A stretch of DNA of 64,000 nucleotides, taken from the NCBI GenBank assembly GCA_021414025.1, contig JAIOPG010000002.1, positions 186,001 to 250,000 of the forward strand, given 5' to 3'. The DNA is from Planctomycetota bacterium (GTDB lineage: Bacteria; Planctomycetota; Phycisphaerae; Phycisphaerales; SM1A02). Shown here in pieces: positions 43,537 to 52,071 of this stretch. Within the stretch, counting starts at the first letter, position 1. Each line of letters begins with the position of its first letter. A program made the translations under genes and the position numbers. The notes beneath the pieces were generated by a model. That model did no database searches. It saw only the letters and a program-made list of their open reading frames with translations, and was not told the origin of the DNA.

Positions 43537-45642
43537 TCAGGGGCAAGTGCCGAAGTCGAGCAGCGCTAATCCGACATCGCCGGAATCCACTTCGCCTGAG
43601 CCATCCAGATCGGTGGAGCAGCCGCTGCAAGGTCCGAAATCGAGCAGCATGAGCCCGATGTCGCCCGAATCCACCTCGCCCGATGCATCGATGTCGGCCG
43701 GACACTCGATGACAGGGTATTGAATGGCCAGCGCGTGGCCGAAGCCGGCGGCAATTGCAAAACTGCTCGAAAGAGTCGCGGGCACATTGGTTTGACCCGT
43801 GTCGTTTCTTCCCCAGGCAACAACCGATCCGCCATCACGTCGAGCCACGGTGTAGTAGCCGTTGGCGGAGATGGTGGCACAAGTGGATAAATTCGCAGGA
43901 ATGATGGCTTGCCCATATTGGGGACTCACGCCTGTGTTGAAGGTGCCCGCGCCCCACGCCAGAACGAATCCGGTGTCGCGAATCACTACGCTGTGAAAGG
44001 CCCCCGCGGCGACCGAGGTGCACAAACCAAGGGACACCGGAATGGTGGATTGTCCAAAGGAGTTGTTCCCCCAGGCCTTGACGAGACCGCTGGTTTGGAT
44101 GGCCAAGGTGTGACGCTCTCCGGCGGCAATGGCCTTGCAGGGTCCAAGGGACGCCGGGACCATCGATTGGCCGTAGTGATTGTTTGTGTTGAGATTTGAA
44201 GTTCCAGCTCCCCACGCCACCACACTTCCATTGGCCTTGATGGCCACGGTGTGGAAAGCGCCGGCCGCGATGGCCGTGCACGCGCCAAGGTTTGCCGGGA
44301 CGATGGATTGGCCGTAATGAGGGCTTGTGTTCGTGTCGGTGGCTCCCGCGCCCCATGCCACCACCGTTCCATCCTCCTTGAGGGCCACGGTGTGGTAGGA
44401 GCCCGCCGCGACCGCTTTGCAGGCGCCAAGACTTGCCGGCACGAGGGATTGTCCGAAATTGTTGTTCGTGCCGGTGTTCGTGGTTCCGGCCCCCCAGGCT
44501 GCGACCATCCCGGATTCCGTGATCGCCACGGAGTGGAAGCCGCCCGCTGCAATTTCCTTGAGATAGCCGCCGGGCGGCACCGTGGTTTGTCCGTCGATGC
44601 TGCTTCCCCAGGCCACGACGGTTCCATCTTCCTTAACCGCAAGGGTGTGGCTTAATCCGCCGGCGATGGCAATGCATGGCCCAAGAAGAATGCCGCCCTG
44701 GGTGGTTTGTCCATCGTCGTTCCGACCCCAGGCCACGAGCAATCCATTCTCAAGAAGTGCGATGGTGTGGTAGGTGCCCGCCGCAACGGCTTTGCAGGCA
44801 CCAAGAGTCGGAGGAATCATGGATTGACCGTAGTTCAAGGAGAAGCCCGTGTTCGTTGTTCCCGCACCCCACGCCACGACCGTTCCATCTTCCTTGATGG
44901 CCACCGTGTGGTAGCCGCCTGCCGCGATCGCCTTGCAAGGACCCAGATTGGCCGGGACCATGGATTGACCGTAGTTGCTGCTGGATCCGGTATTCGTGGT
45001 TCCCGCCCCCCACGCCACGACGGTTCCATCCGCCTTGATAGCCACGGTGTGGTAGTAGCCCGCGGCGATCGCCTTGCAGGCCCCAAGGGATGCAGGAACA
45101 ATGGATTGTCCAAAGTTGTCGCTGCCGGTTGTTGTGGTTCCCGCCCCCCAGGCGACGACGGTCCCAGCCGCTTGGATCGCGACCGTGTGGTATCGGCCGG
45201 TCGCAATCGCCGTGCATGTTCCCAGGTTTGCAGGGACTATGGATTGACCATAGTGGGGGGTACTTCCTGTGTTGGTCGTACCCGCGCCCCAGGCGGCGAC
45301 CGTTCCATCTTCCCTGAGCGCCACAGTGTGGTAACGACCGGCTTCAATGTCCTGGCATGCTCCTAGGGTCGCAGGCACGGTGGACTCACCGTAGGTGTTG
45401 ATGCCCCAACCTCCGACGATTCCATTTTTGTCCAGCGCCCAGGAGTGAGAAACGCTGGCGGCAACGGCCTTGCATCGGTGCGTGTTCACCGGCAATGTGG
45501 TTTGGCCATTGCTGTTGCTCCCCCAGGCCACCAGGTCACCCGCGTTTTCGGCGTGCGCGGCTTCCCCAGCCGTGAACAACGCAATGACGGCCATGGTTAA
45601 GCATGTGAAATGGTTTCGAAACGAAATCGATGTGAGGTTCAC
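43537..45642 (-). CDS. Exported RCC1-repeat protein 1 with calcium-loop tail
   Basis: 701 residues. A signal peptide ends near EAAHA. The body has 14 blades of the RCC1 type, each around the pattern LGxCKAIAAGxYHTVAIKEDGTVVAWG, with several longer inserts of the form AGTTNTG. Fourteen blades fit two seven-bladed beta-propellers. The last 55 residues hold two EF-like/dockerin-like loops, DASGEVDSGDIG and DLDGSGEVDSGDVG, each followed by LxLLDFGxC. RCC1 propellers usually mediate protein-protein binding. It lacks the promoter that precedes the other three members and starts 21 bases after gene 2, so it is probably read through from gene 2. Confidence 0.88.
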   Translation of the reverse strand: MNLTSISFRNHFTCLTMAVIALFTAGEAAHAENAGDLVAWGSNSNGQTTLPVNTHRCKAVAASVSHSWALDKNGIVGGWGINTYGESTVPATLGACQDIEAGRYHTVALREDGTVAAWGAGTTNTGSTPHYGQSIVPANLGTCTAIATGRYHTVAIQAAGTVVAWGAGTTTTGSDNFGQSIVPASLGACKAIAAGYYHTVAIKADGTVVAWGAGTTNTGSSSNYGQSMVPANLGPCKAIAAGGYHTVAIKEDGTVVAWGAGTTNTGFSLNYGQSMIPPTLGACKAVAAGTYHTIALLENGLLVAWGRNDDGQTTQGGILLGPCIAIAGGLSHTLAVKEDGTVVAWGSSIDGQTTVPPGGYLKEIAAGGFHSVAITESGMVAAWGAGTTNTGTNNNFGQSLVPASLGACKAVAAGSYHTVALKEDGTVVAWGAGATDTNTSPHYGQSIVPANLGACTAIAAGAFHTVAIKANGSVVAWGAGTSNLNTNNHYGQSMVPASLGPCKAIAAGERHTLAIQTSGLVKAWGNNSFGQSTIPVSLGLCTSVAAGAFHSVVIRDTGFVLAWGAGTFNTGVSPQYGQAIIPANLSTCATISANGYYTVARRDGGSVVAWGRNDTGQTNVPATLSSSFAIAAGFGHALAIQYPVIECPADIDASGEVDSGDIGLMLLDFGPCSGCSTDLDGSGEVDSGDVGLALLDFGTCP

Positions 45643-45663
45643 TTGAATTCCAGTTCATGTGTT

Positions 45664-47556
45664 TTAAGGGCAAGTTCCGAAGTCGAGCAGCACCATACCA
45701 ACATCGCCGCCGTCGACTTCGCCTGAGCCGTCCAGGTCGACGACGCAACCGGGGCAGGGGCCGAAGTCGAGCAGGACCATGCCGATGTCTCCGGTGTCCA
45801 CCGTGCCGGAGCCATCCAAGTCGGCTGGGCACGGCGTCTTCAGCAGCACCACGGTGTGCACGTAGCCCGCCGCGATCTCCCTGCAGGCGCCGAGGTGCGC
45901 CGGCACATTGGCCTGGCCGTAGCCGTTGTAGCCCCAGGGCACGATCACGCCGTTCTCCTGCAGCGCGATGGTGTGGTAGTAACCCGCGGCGATCGCCACG
46001 CAGGGGCTCAGCGTGTCCGGCACATTGCACTGGCCGTTGTAGTTGTAGCCCCAGGCCTTGACGATGTAATCGTCCTGCAGCGCCACGGTGTGGCCATAGC
46101 CCGCCGCGATCGCCGTGCAGGGGCCGAGATTTCCCGGCACCGAGCACTGACCATGGGCGTTCCATCCCCAGGCCACCACGCTTCCATTTTCGCGCAGCGC
46201 CACGGTGTGGTAGCGACCCGCGGCGATCGCCTTGCAGGCGCCGAGATTTGCCGGCACATTGGTCTGACCGTAGTTGTTGCAGCCCCACGCCATGACCGTT
46301 CCATCCACCTGAAGCGCGACCGTGTGAAATTGCCCCGCCGCGATCGCCTTGCAGACGCCGAGTTCCTCGGGCAGAGTGACCTGACCGTAGAAGTCATCCC
46401 CCCAGGCCACGACATTTCCATCCTCGGTGAGTGCGACACTGTGCGCAAAGCCCGCGGAAACCGCCTTGCATGGAGACATTTCCGCGGGCACGGAGCACTG
46501 GCCAAAGTCATTGAGACCCCAGGCCGCAACCGTTCCATTCTCACGGACGGCCAGCGAATGCTTGCATCCCGCGGCCATGGTCTTGCAATCGCCAAGGTCC
46601 GCGGGCACGACCGCCTGGCCGCAGGCGTTGATGCCCCAAACGACGACGATGCCATCCTCTTGGAGCGCCGCAAAGCTGTTGCCGCCCGCCGAAACTTCCG
46701 TGCAGGCCGCGAGCGACGCGGGCATGGTGATCTGTCCGTCGTTGTCGTAGCCCCAGGCGACGACGCTTCCATCCACCTGCAGCGCGACCGTGCGGAAGTT
46801 GCCCGCGGCGATCGCCTTGCAGGGACCGAGCGTCGGAGGCACCGTGGATTCACCGTAATAGTTGTAGCCCCAGGCCACGACGGTTCCATCGACCTGCAGC
46901 GCCACCGTGTGTCGGTATCCCGCGGCGATGGCCTTGCATTCGCCCAGTGTCGGCGGCACCTGGCACTGGCCATAGGAGTTGTTGCCCCAGGCCACCACCG
47001 TTCCATCTTCCTGAAGAGCCACGCTGTGATAAAAGCCCGCGGCGATCGCCTTGCAGGGAGCGAGCGACAGGGGCACATTCGATTCACCATTGCCGTTGTA
47101 GCCCCAGGCCACGACATGGCCATCCTCCTCAAGCGCAAGGGTGTGGTCGTCGCCGGCGGCGATCGCCTTGCAGGGCCCCAGTGTCGCGGGAATCGTGGTC
47201 TGGCCGTAGCTGTTCAGGCCCCAGGTGAAGACTGTTCCATCCATTGAGAGGGACACGGAGTGGCGATATCCGGCCGCCACGGCTTTGCAGGGGCCAAGAA
47301 AACCCGGCACATTGCATTGGCCGGAGTAGTTGCTGCCCCAGGCCGCGACCGTGTCGTCTTCCTGGATGGCGAGCATGTGATCGTCGCCCGCGGCGATCGA
47401 CTTGCAGGCATAGAGCGAAGCGGGGGGATCTCCCGCGCCCCATGCCGCGACCTGTCCGACATCGGAGGCGCGCGTCGTGATCGCGAAAAATCCAATCGCG
47501 ACCAGCGCTGCGCCTCGGAAAAAACTGGGGAAAAACCTAGGGAACAACCGGTTCAT
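45664..47556 (-). CDS. Exported RCC1-repeat protein 2 with calcium-loop tail
   Basis: 630 residues, the most regular member: signal peptide (FFRGAALVAIGFFAITTRAS), then 14 short blades such as LGPCKAIAAGDDHTLALEEDGHVVAWGYNGNGES, almost without inserts. The C-terminus has the loops DLDGSGTVDTGDIG and DLDGSGEVDGGDVG. Blade one starts in the first strand (DVGQVAAWG) and the last half-blade (AAGYVHTVVLL) precedes the tail, as expected for propeller closure between N- and C-termini. A promoter lies 15-43 bases upstream. Confidence 0.88.
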   Translation of the reverse strand: MNRLFPRFFPSFFRGAALVAIGFFAITTRASDVGQVAAWGAGDPPASLYACKSIAAGDDHMLAIQEDDTVAAWGSNYSGQCNVPGFLGPCKAVAAGYRHSVSLSMDGTVFTWGLNSYGQTTIPATLGPCKAIAAGDDHTLALEEDGHVVAWGYNGNGESNVPLSLAPCKAIAAGFYHSVALQEDGTVVAWGNNSYGQCQVPPTLGECKAIAAGYRHTVALQVDGTVVAWGYNYYGESTVPPTLGPCKAIAAGNFRTVALQVDGSVVAWGYDNDGQITMPASLAACTEVSAGGNSFAALQEDGIVVVWGINACGQAVVPADLGDCKTMAAGCKHSLAVRENGTVAAWGLNDFGQCSVPAEMSPCKAVSAGFAHSVALTEDGNVVAWGDDFYGQVTLPEELGVCKAIAAGQFHTVALQVDGTVMAWGCNNYGQTNVPANLGACKAIAAGRYHTVALRENGSVVAWGWNAHGQCSVPGNLGPCTAIAAGYGHTVALQDDYIVKAWGYNYNGQCNVPDTLSPCVAIAAGYYHTIALQENGVIVPWGYNGYGQANVPAHLGACREIAAGYVHTVVLLKTPCPADLDGSGTVDTGDIGMVLLDFGPCPGCVVDLDGSGEVDGGDVGMVLLDFGTCP

Positions 47557-47570
47557 GAGGAGGACGCCTC

Positions 47571-47599
47571 AGTATGACCGAAATCACACTTGAAGCAAA
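47571..47599 (-). promoter_or_regulatory. Shared-type promoter of RCC1 gene 2
   Basis: TTTGCT (47599-47594), 17-base spacer, CATACT (47576-47571) on the minus strand. The ATG follows 14 bases after the -10, so the leader would be about eight bases. Confidence 0.6.
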
Positions 47600-47670
47600 C
47601 AATAAACCCCGTGTCCAAGGAATCTTGGGTCCATAACACCACGCCTATTCACATTGTTTGCAGCGCCACG

Positions 47671-49770
47671 TTACGGGCAAGCGCCAAAGTCCAGCAGGAT
47701 CAGTCCGACATCGCCGCCATCCACTTCGCCGGAACCGTCGAGGTCGCTCGGGCAGCCGTCGCAGGGACCAAAGTCCAGCAGGATCAGTCCGACATCGCCG
47801 CCATCCACTTCGCCCGAGCCATCCAGATCGGATGGGCATGGCGTAGCCTGAATCACCACATCATGCACCTCGCCGGCGGCGATCGCGATGCAGGCGCCGA
47901 GACCCGCAGGAAGGCTGCATTGACCATAGTCGCGCAGACCCCACGCCACGAGTGTTCCGTTTTCCTGAATCGCGAGACTGTGGAATGAACCCGCGGCAAT
48001 CGCCTTGCAGGGTCCCAGATCCGCCGGCACGAGCACCTGGCCATATTGCGGCCAATCGTCGCCGGCATCGTCATCGGAGTCCTCGACGCCGGCGCCCCAG
48101 CCCACGACCGTTCCATCCTCGCGCAGAGCGAGCGTGTGCAGATTGCCCGCGGCAATGGCCGTGCATGGGCCGAGATCTGCCGGCACGACGGATTGACCGT
48201 AGTCCGGCCAAGCATTTGCGCCGCCGGATCCTTCGCCCCAGGTCACGACGGTTCCATTTTCAAGAAGAGCAACGGTGTGGAAGAGTCCCGCGGCGACCGC
48301 TTTGCACGGACCCAGATCCGCCGGCACGATGGACTGACCAAAGTCAGGGTAAGTCCCCATGTCAACACTTCCCGAGCCCCAGGCCACGACCGTTCCATCC
48401 TCGCGAATCGCAACGGAGTGATTTCCGCCGCCGGCAATCGCCTTGCAGGGGCCCAGGTCCGCCGGCACATTGCACTGACCATAGTCATTGCGGCCCCATG
48501 CGATGACGGTGCCATTCTCGCGGATCGCCATGGTGTGGAAGGCGCCGGCTGCGATGGTCTTGCACGCTCCCAGATCCACCGGCACATCGCACTGGCCGAA
48601 TTCATAGAAGGTGCCCGCGTTGTTGGCTCCGCCGCCAAAGGCCACAACGGTTCCATCGTCCTTCAGCGCCACTGTGTGATAGTCGCCTGCGGCAACGGCC
48701 TTGCATGAACCCAGCTCCTCCGGCACGATGCATTGGCTATTGATGTTGCGGCCCCATGCCAGGACATCGCCATTCTCCAGAACCAGTGCGGATTGGCCGG
48801 TGGTGCCGGAAATCGAAATGCAGGCGCCGACATTGGGCGGAAGCGTGGACTGGCTGTAGGCGTTGTTGCCCCAGAGGACGACACTTCCATTCTCCAGAAT
48901 GACCATCGTGTGATCGCCGGCGGCGGCGATGGTCTTGCAGGCGCCAAGATCAGCAGGCACATTGGCTTCGCCGTAGTCATTGGAACCCCACACCACAACG
49001 CTGCCATTGTCGCGCAGCGCCACGACCTGCTGGCCCCACGCCGAGATCGCTTTGCACGCGCCAAGATCCGCCGGCACAGTGCACTGGCCATCGTCATCAT
49101 TGCCCCACACCACGACAGCTCCGTCATCCTTCAACGCCACGGTGTGGGCGGCACCGGCGGCAATGGCCTTGCACGGACCCAGGTCCGCGGGCACAGTGGA
49201 TTCGCCGTACTCGTTGGAACCCCACGCCACCACAGTGCCATCTTCGCGCAGAGCAACGGTGTGAGCCCAGCCGGCGGCGATCGCCTTGCAGGGACCAAGA
49301 TCCGCCGGAACTTCCGACTGACCCATGTTGGGCCAGTTGCCGGGTGCCATGCCTTCTGTGCCCCAGGCCACGACCGTTCCATCCTGTTGAAGGACGACGG
49401 TGTGCAGCAGACCCGCGGCGATTGCTTTGCAATCACCAAGGTTCTCAGGAACTAGGATTTGTCCGAAGCTCGGCCACGCGTCAGTTTCATCCGCGCTGAT
49501 GGTGCCGGCACCCCAGACCACGACTGTGCCATCCGGCTGCAGCGCGACCATGTGAACCCAGCCCAGGGAAATGGTCGTGCAAGGGCCGAGAGTGGAGGGC
49601 GGATCTTCGCCTCCCCAGGCGACGACCGAACCGGTATCGCTGGCCGAGGCCGCGGGGGCATACAACGACATGCAGACAACAACAGCCAGAGACGCGAGGT
49701 GCCGCAATGCAGCAGCCACACCGGGTCGTCGCCGGATCGAGGACGATTGATTTGGTGATTGGGTCTTCAT
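47671..49770 (-). CDS. Exported RCC1-repeat protein 3 with calcium-loop tail
   Basis: 699 residues from the ATG at 49770. A basic leader (KTQSPNQSSSIRRRPG) precedes a hydrophobic stretch ending in AASAS. There are 14 blades; several carry acidic inserts (for example GAGVEDSDDDAGDDWPQYG). One blade has A-F-G in place of A-W-G. The last residues hold two nearly identical DLDGSGEVDGGDVGLILLDFG loops. The first ORF ATG at 49809 would add 13 residues but overlaps the promoter. The protein is acidic and probably calcium-stabilised outside the cell. Confidence 0.88.
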   Translation of the reverse strand: MKTQSPNQSSSIRRRPGVAAALRHLASLAVVVCMSLYAPAASASDTGSVVAWGGEDPPSTLGPCTTISLGWVHMVALQPDGTVVVWGAGTISADETDAWPSFGQILVPENLGDCKAIAAGLLHTVVLQQDGTVVAWGTEGMAPGNWPNMGQSEVPADLGPCKAIAAGWAHTVALREDGTVVAWGSNEYGESTVPADLGPCKAIAAGAAHTVALKDDGAVVVWGNDDDGQCTVPADLGACKAISAWGQQVVALRDNGSVVVWGSNDYGEANVPADLGACKTIAAAGDHTMVILENGSVVLWGNNAYSQSTLPPNVGACISISGTTGQSALVLENGDVLAWGRNINSQCIVPEELGSCKAVAAGDYHTVALKDDGTVVAFGGGANNAGTFYEFGQCDVPVDLGACKTIAAGAFHTMAIRENGTVIAWGRNDYGQCNVPADLGPCKAIAGGGNHSVAIREDGTVVAWGSGSVDMGTYPDFGQSIVPADLGPCKAVAAGLFHTVALLENGTVVTWGEGSGGANAWPDYGQSVVPADLGPCTAIAAGNLHTLALREDGTVVGWGAGVEDSDDDAGDDWPQYGQVLVPADLGPCKAIAAGSFHSLAIQENGTLVAWGLRDYGQCSLPAGLGACIAIAAGEVHDVVIQATPCPSDLDGSGEVDGGDVGLILLDFGPCDGCPSDLDGSGEVDGGDVGLILLDFGACP

Positions 49771-49781
49771 CGGGCTTTCGC

Positions 49782-49810
49782 AGTATGACCGTAAACCCGC
49801 TGAAAGCAAA
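49782..49810 (-). promoter_or_regulatory. Shared-type promoter of RCC1 gene 3
   Basis: TTTGCT (49810-49805), 17-base spacer, CATACT (49787-49782) on the minus strand, 11 bases before the ATG. Confidence 0.6.
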
Positions 49811-49886
49811 CAAAAAGTCGGGATTCACCGAGGAAATGGGCTGATAAGTCCTGAAAGGTGTCGGTCGTCGCACCACCTGCAACGCG

Positions 49887-51893
49887 TCACGAGCACGGAC
49901 TGTAGCTGAGCAGCAGCATGCCGAGATCGGCTCCATCCACTTCGCCCGAGTCGTCCAGATCGGAAGCGCATCCGCCGCATGGGCCGTAATCCAGGAACAT
50001 CAGGCCAAGATCTTCCGATCCAACTTCTCCGGAGCCGTCCAGATCGCCAAGACACGCATTCGACGCTTGGATTGCGACGGTATACCGGTTGCCTGCCGCG
50101 AGCACTTCACATCTTTCTAGGGTCGCGGGCACTGAAGTTTGACCGTAGTCATTCCGGCCCCACGCGACGACGAATCCATTTTCCTGAACGGCTGCGGTGT
50201 GATACACGCCCGCTGAGATCGCCTTGCAGACTCCAAGAGTCGCCGGCACAAGGGATTGACCGTAGTTCTCATTGGTCCAGGAATTGGTCAACCCCGCACC
50301 CCAAGCCACAACCGTGCCATCACTTTTGATCGCGACTGTGTGGGCGTTGCCTGCAGCGATTGCTTTGCACTGCCCTAGATTCGCAGGCACATTGCACTGA
50401 CCTCTCGCATTTTCCCCCCACGCTGCGACAGTGCCATCTTCCTTGAGTGCAACGGTATGGGCATTTCCGGCGGCGATGGCCATGCATGGTCCGAGAGCTG
50501 GAGGCACATTGCATTGGCCATTGCTATTCAAGCCCCACGCCACAACTGTGCCGTTGTTCTGGAGAGCCACAGAGTGGGCGTTGCCAGCCGCAATGGCCTT
50601 GCATTGTGCAAGAGTCCCCGGCACGGTGAGTTGGCCATTCAAATTCGATCCCCAGCCGGCCACACTGCCGTCTTCCTTCAAAGCGATGGAGAATGAACGG
50701 CCTCCTCCAATGGCTTTGCAGGCTCCAAGTGTTGGAGGCACAGTGGTTTTCCCATTGGCTGAGTTTCCCCACGCAACAACAGTGCCACTATCTTTAACGA
50801 CCAAAGTGTGGTCGTAGCCTGAGGCAATAGCTTTGCATTCACCCAGAGTTGCCGGCACATAGGGTTGACTGGCGTAGTTCTGGCCCCACGCCATAACGGA
50901 TCCATTTTCCTGGATGGCGACCGTATGCAAAGCGCCCGCGGAGATCGCTTTGCAAAGGCCAAGTGCTGACGGGATATTGCATTGGCTATACAAGTTGTAA
51001 CCCCAGTTTACGACTGTGCCATTTTCCATAAGAGCCACAGTGTGCAAACTGCCCGCTGCAATTGCCCTGCAGGGACCCAGAGTCGCAGAGACTGTGGATT
51101 CGCCGTAGGTGTTGTCGCCCCATGCAATAACTGTGCCATCTTCCTGGAGTGCAACAGTGTGAAATTGTCCCGCTGCAACGGCTTTGCAAGGTCCGAGTGT
51201 TACAGGCACATTGCATTGACCTTGGCTATTCGCTCCCCATGCAACGACCACCCCATTCTCCTTGATCGCGACTGTGTGGTTCCAGCCTGCGGCGATTGCT
51301 TTGCAGGCGCCAAGCGTTGCGGGCACGATGGACTGTCCACGATTTGGATCCGTACCGGTATTTGTTATTCCTGCTCCCCACGCCACCACGTTTCCATTTT
51401 CCTGGATTGCAACCGTGTGGTATTGGCCTGCCGCGATCGCCTTGCATGGTCCAAGCGTTGCGGGCACGATGGATTGACCAAGATTAGGATCCGTGCCGGA
51501 GTTTGTGATTCCCGCGCCCCAGGCCACGACGGTTCCATTTGCGGTCAGTGCCACTGTGTGGACATATCCCGCGGCAATGGCCTGGCAGGGGCCAAGCCCG
51601 GGAGGCACGACGGATTGCCCGACTTCGCCTGTGCCAATGGAAATGATGTTTGACGAGCCTGCTCCCCACGCCACGACCGATCCGTTTTCAAGCAAGGCCA
51701 CCGTGTGGTTGCTGCCTGCAGCGGTTGCCTTGCAGTTCACAAACAGAGGAGGATCCCCCCAGGCAACAACTGTGCCGGCGTCACGGGCAAGCGCACTTGA
51801 TGCAGGCACCACCATGAAAACAATCGCGGCTAGGGTCAAGAGTCGAACCAGGGCGTGGCCTGGGTTGGGAAGTGAAATCGGCGTTGTTTTCAT
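49887..51893 (-). CDS. Exported RCC1-repeat protein 4 with calcium-loop tail
   Basis: 668 residues from the ATG at 51893. Signal peptide (LLTLAAIVFMVVPASSALA), then 14 blades. Blades two to four and thirteen have the longer AGxTNxG inserts also seen in protein 1. The tail has GDLDGSGEVGSEDLGLMFLDYG and SDLDDSGEVDGADLGMLLLSYS, more diverged than in the other members. As the first gene of the array in transcription order and with its own promoter, it may be the founder or a separately controlled member. Confidence 0.88.
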   Translation of the reverse strand: MKTTPISLPNPGHALVRLLTLAAIVFMVVPASSALARDAGTVVAWGDPPLFVNCKATAAGSNHTVALLENGSVVAWGAGSSNIISIGTGEVGQSVVPPGLGPCQAIAAGYVHTVALTANGTVVAWGAGITNSGTDPNLGQSIVPATLGPCKAIAAGQYHTVAIQENGNVVAWGAGITNTGTDPNRGQSIVPATLGACKAIAAGWNHTVAIKENGVVVAWGANSQGQCNVPVTLGPCKAVAAGQFHTVALQEDGTVIAWGDNTYGESTVSATLGPCRAIAAGSLHTVALMENGTVVNWGYNLYSQCNIPSALGLCKAISAGALHTVAIQENGSVMAWGQNYASQPYVPATLGECKAIASGYDHTLVVKDSGTVVAWGNSANGKTTVPPTLGACKAIGGGRSFSIALKEDGSVAGWGSNLNGQLTVPGTLAQCKAIAAGNAHSVALQNNGTVVAWGLNSNGQCNVPPALGPCMAIAAGNAHTVALKEDGTVAAWGENARGQCNVPANLGQCKAIAAGNAHTVAIKSDGTVVAWGAGLTNSWTNENYGQSLVPATLGVCKAISAGVYHTAAVQENGFVVAWGRNDYGQTSVPATLERCEVLAAGNRYTVAIQASNACLGDLDGSGEVGSEDLGLMFLDYGPCGGCASDLDDSGEVDGADLGMLLLSYSPCS

Positions 51894-51913
51894 ATGACTT
51901 CCGGAATGCTCGC

Positions 51914-51942
51914 AGTCTAACTCCAAACACCTCCAGGGCAAA
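51914..51942 (-). promoter_or_regulatory. Shared-type promoter of RCC1 gene 4
   Basis: TTTGCC (51942-51937), 17-base spacer, TAGACT (51919-51914) on the minus strand, 20 bases before the ATG. Confidence 0.55.
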
Positions 51943-52059
51943 CAAAATCCAGACTTGAGCGAGGACGGAACGTTGATTCATCCGCAAAATATCCCTATTT
52001 CGCCGGGTCATCGCCAAAGTCGGAGCATGTGCTGCGGTTGTTAGCACTACGGCACCAGT

Positions 52060-52065
52060 TACCAT
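52060..52065 (+). promoter_or_regulatory. Leaderless-type -10 element of glyA
   Basis: TACCAT ends six bases before the glyA ATG at 52072. Confidence 0.4.
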
Positions 52066-52071
52066 GGGCGA

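Noticed and set aside
43600-51700. Long plus-strand ORFs running antisense through the RCC1 genes
   Set aside because: They arise because the blade repeats keep several frames open. Their translations are low-complexity Arg/His/Gly strings with no domain, and the minus-strand proteins have signal peptides and intact repeats.
43537-51893. Regularly spaced DNA repeats that could suggest a CRISPR array
   Set aside because: The repeats are coding RCC1 blades with variable length and no constant spacer; no cas genes are present.
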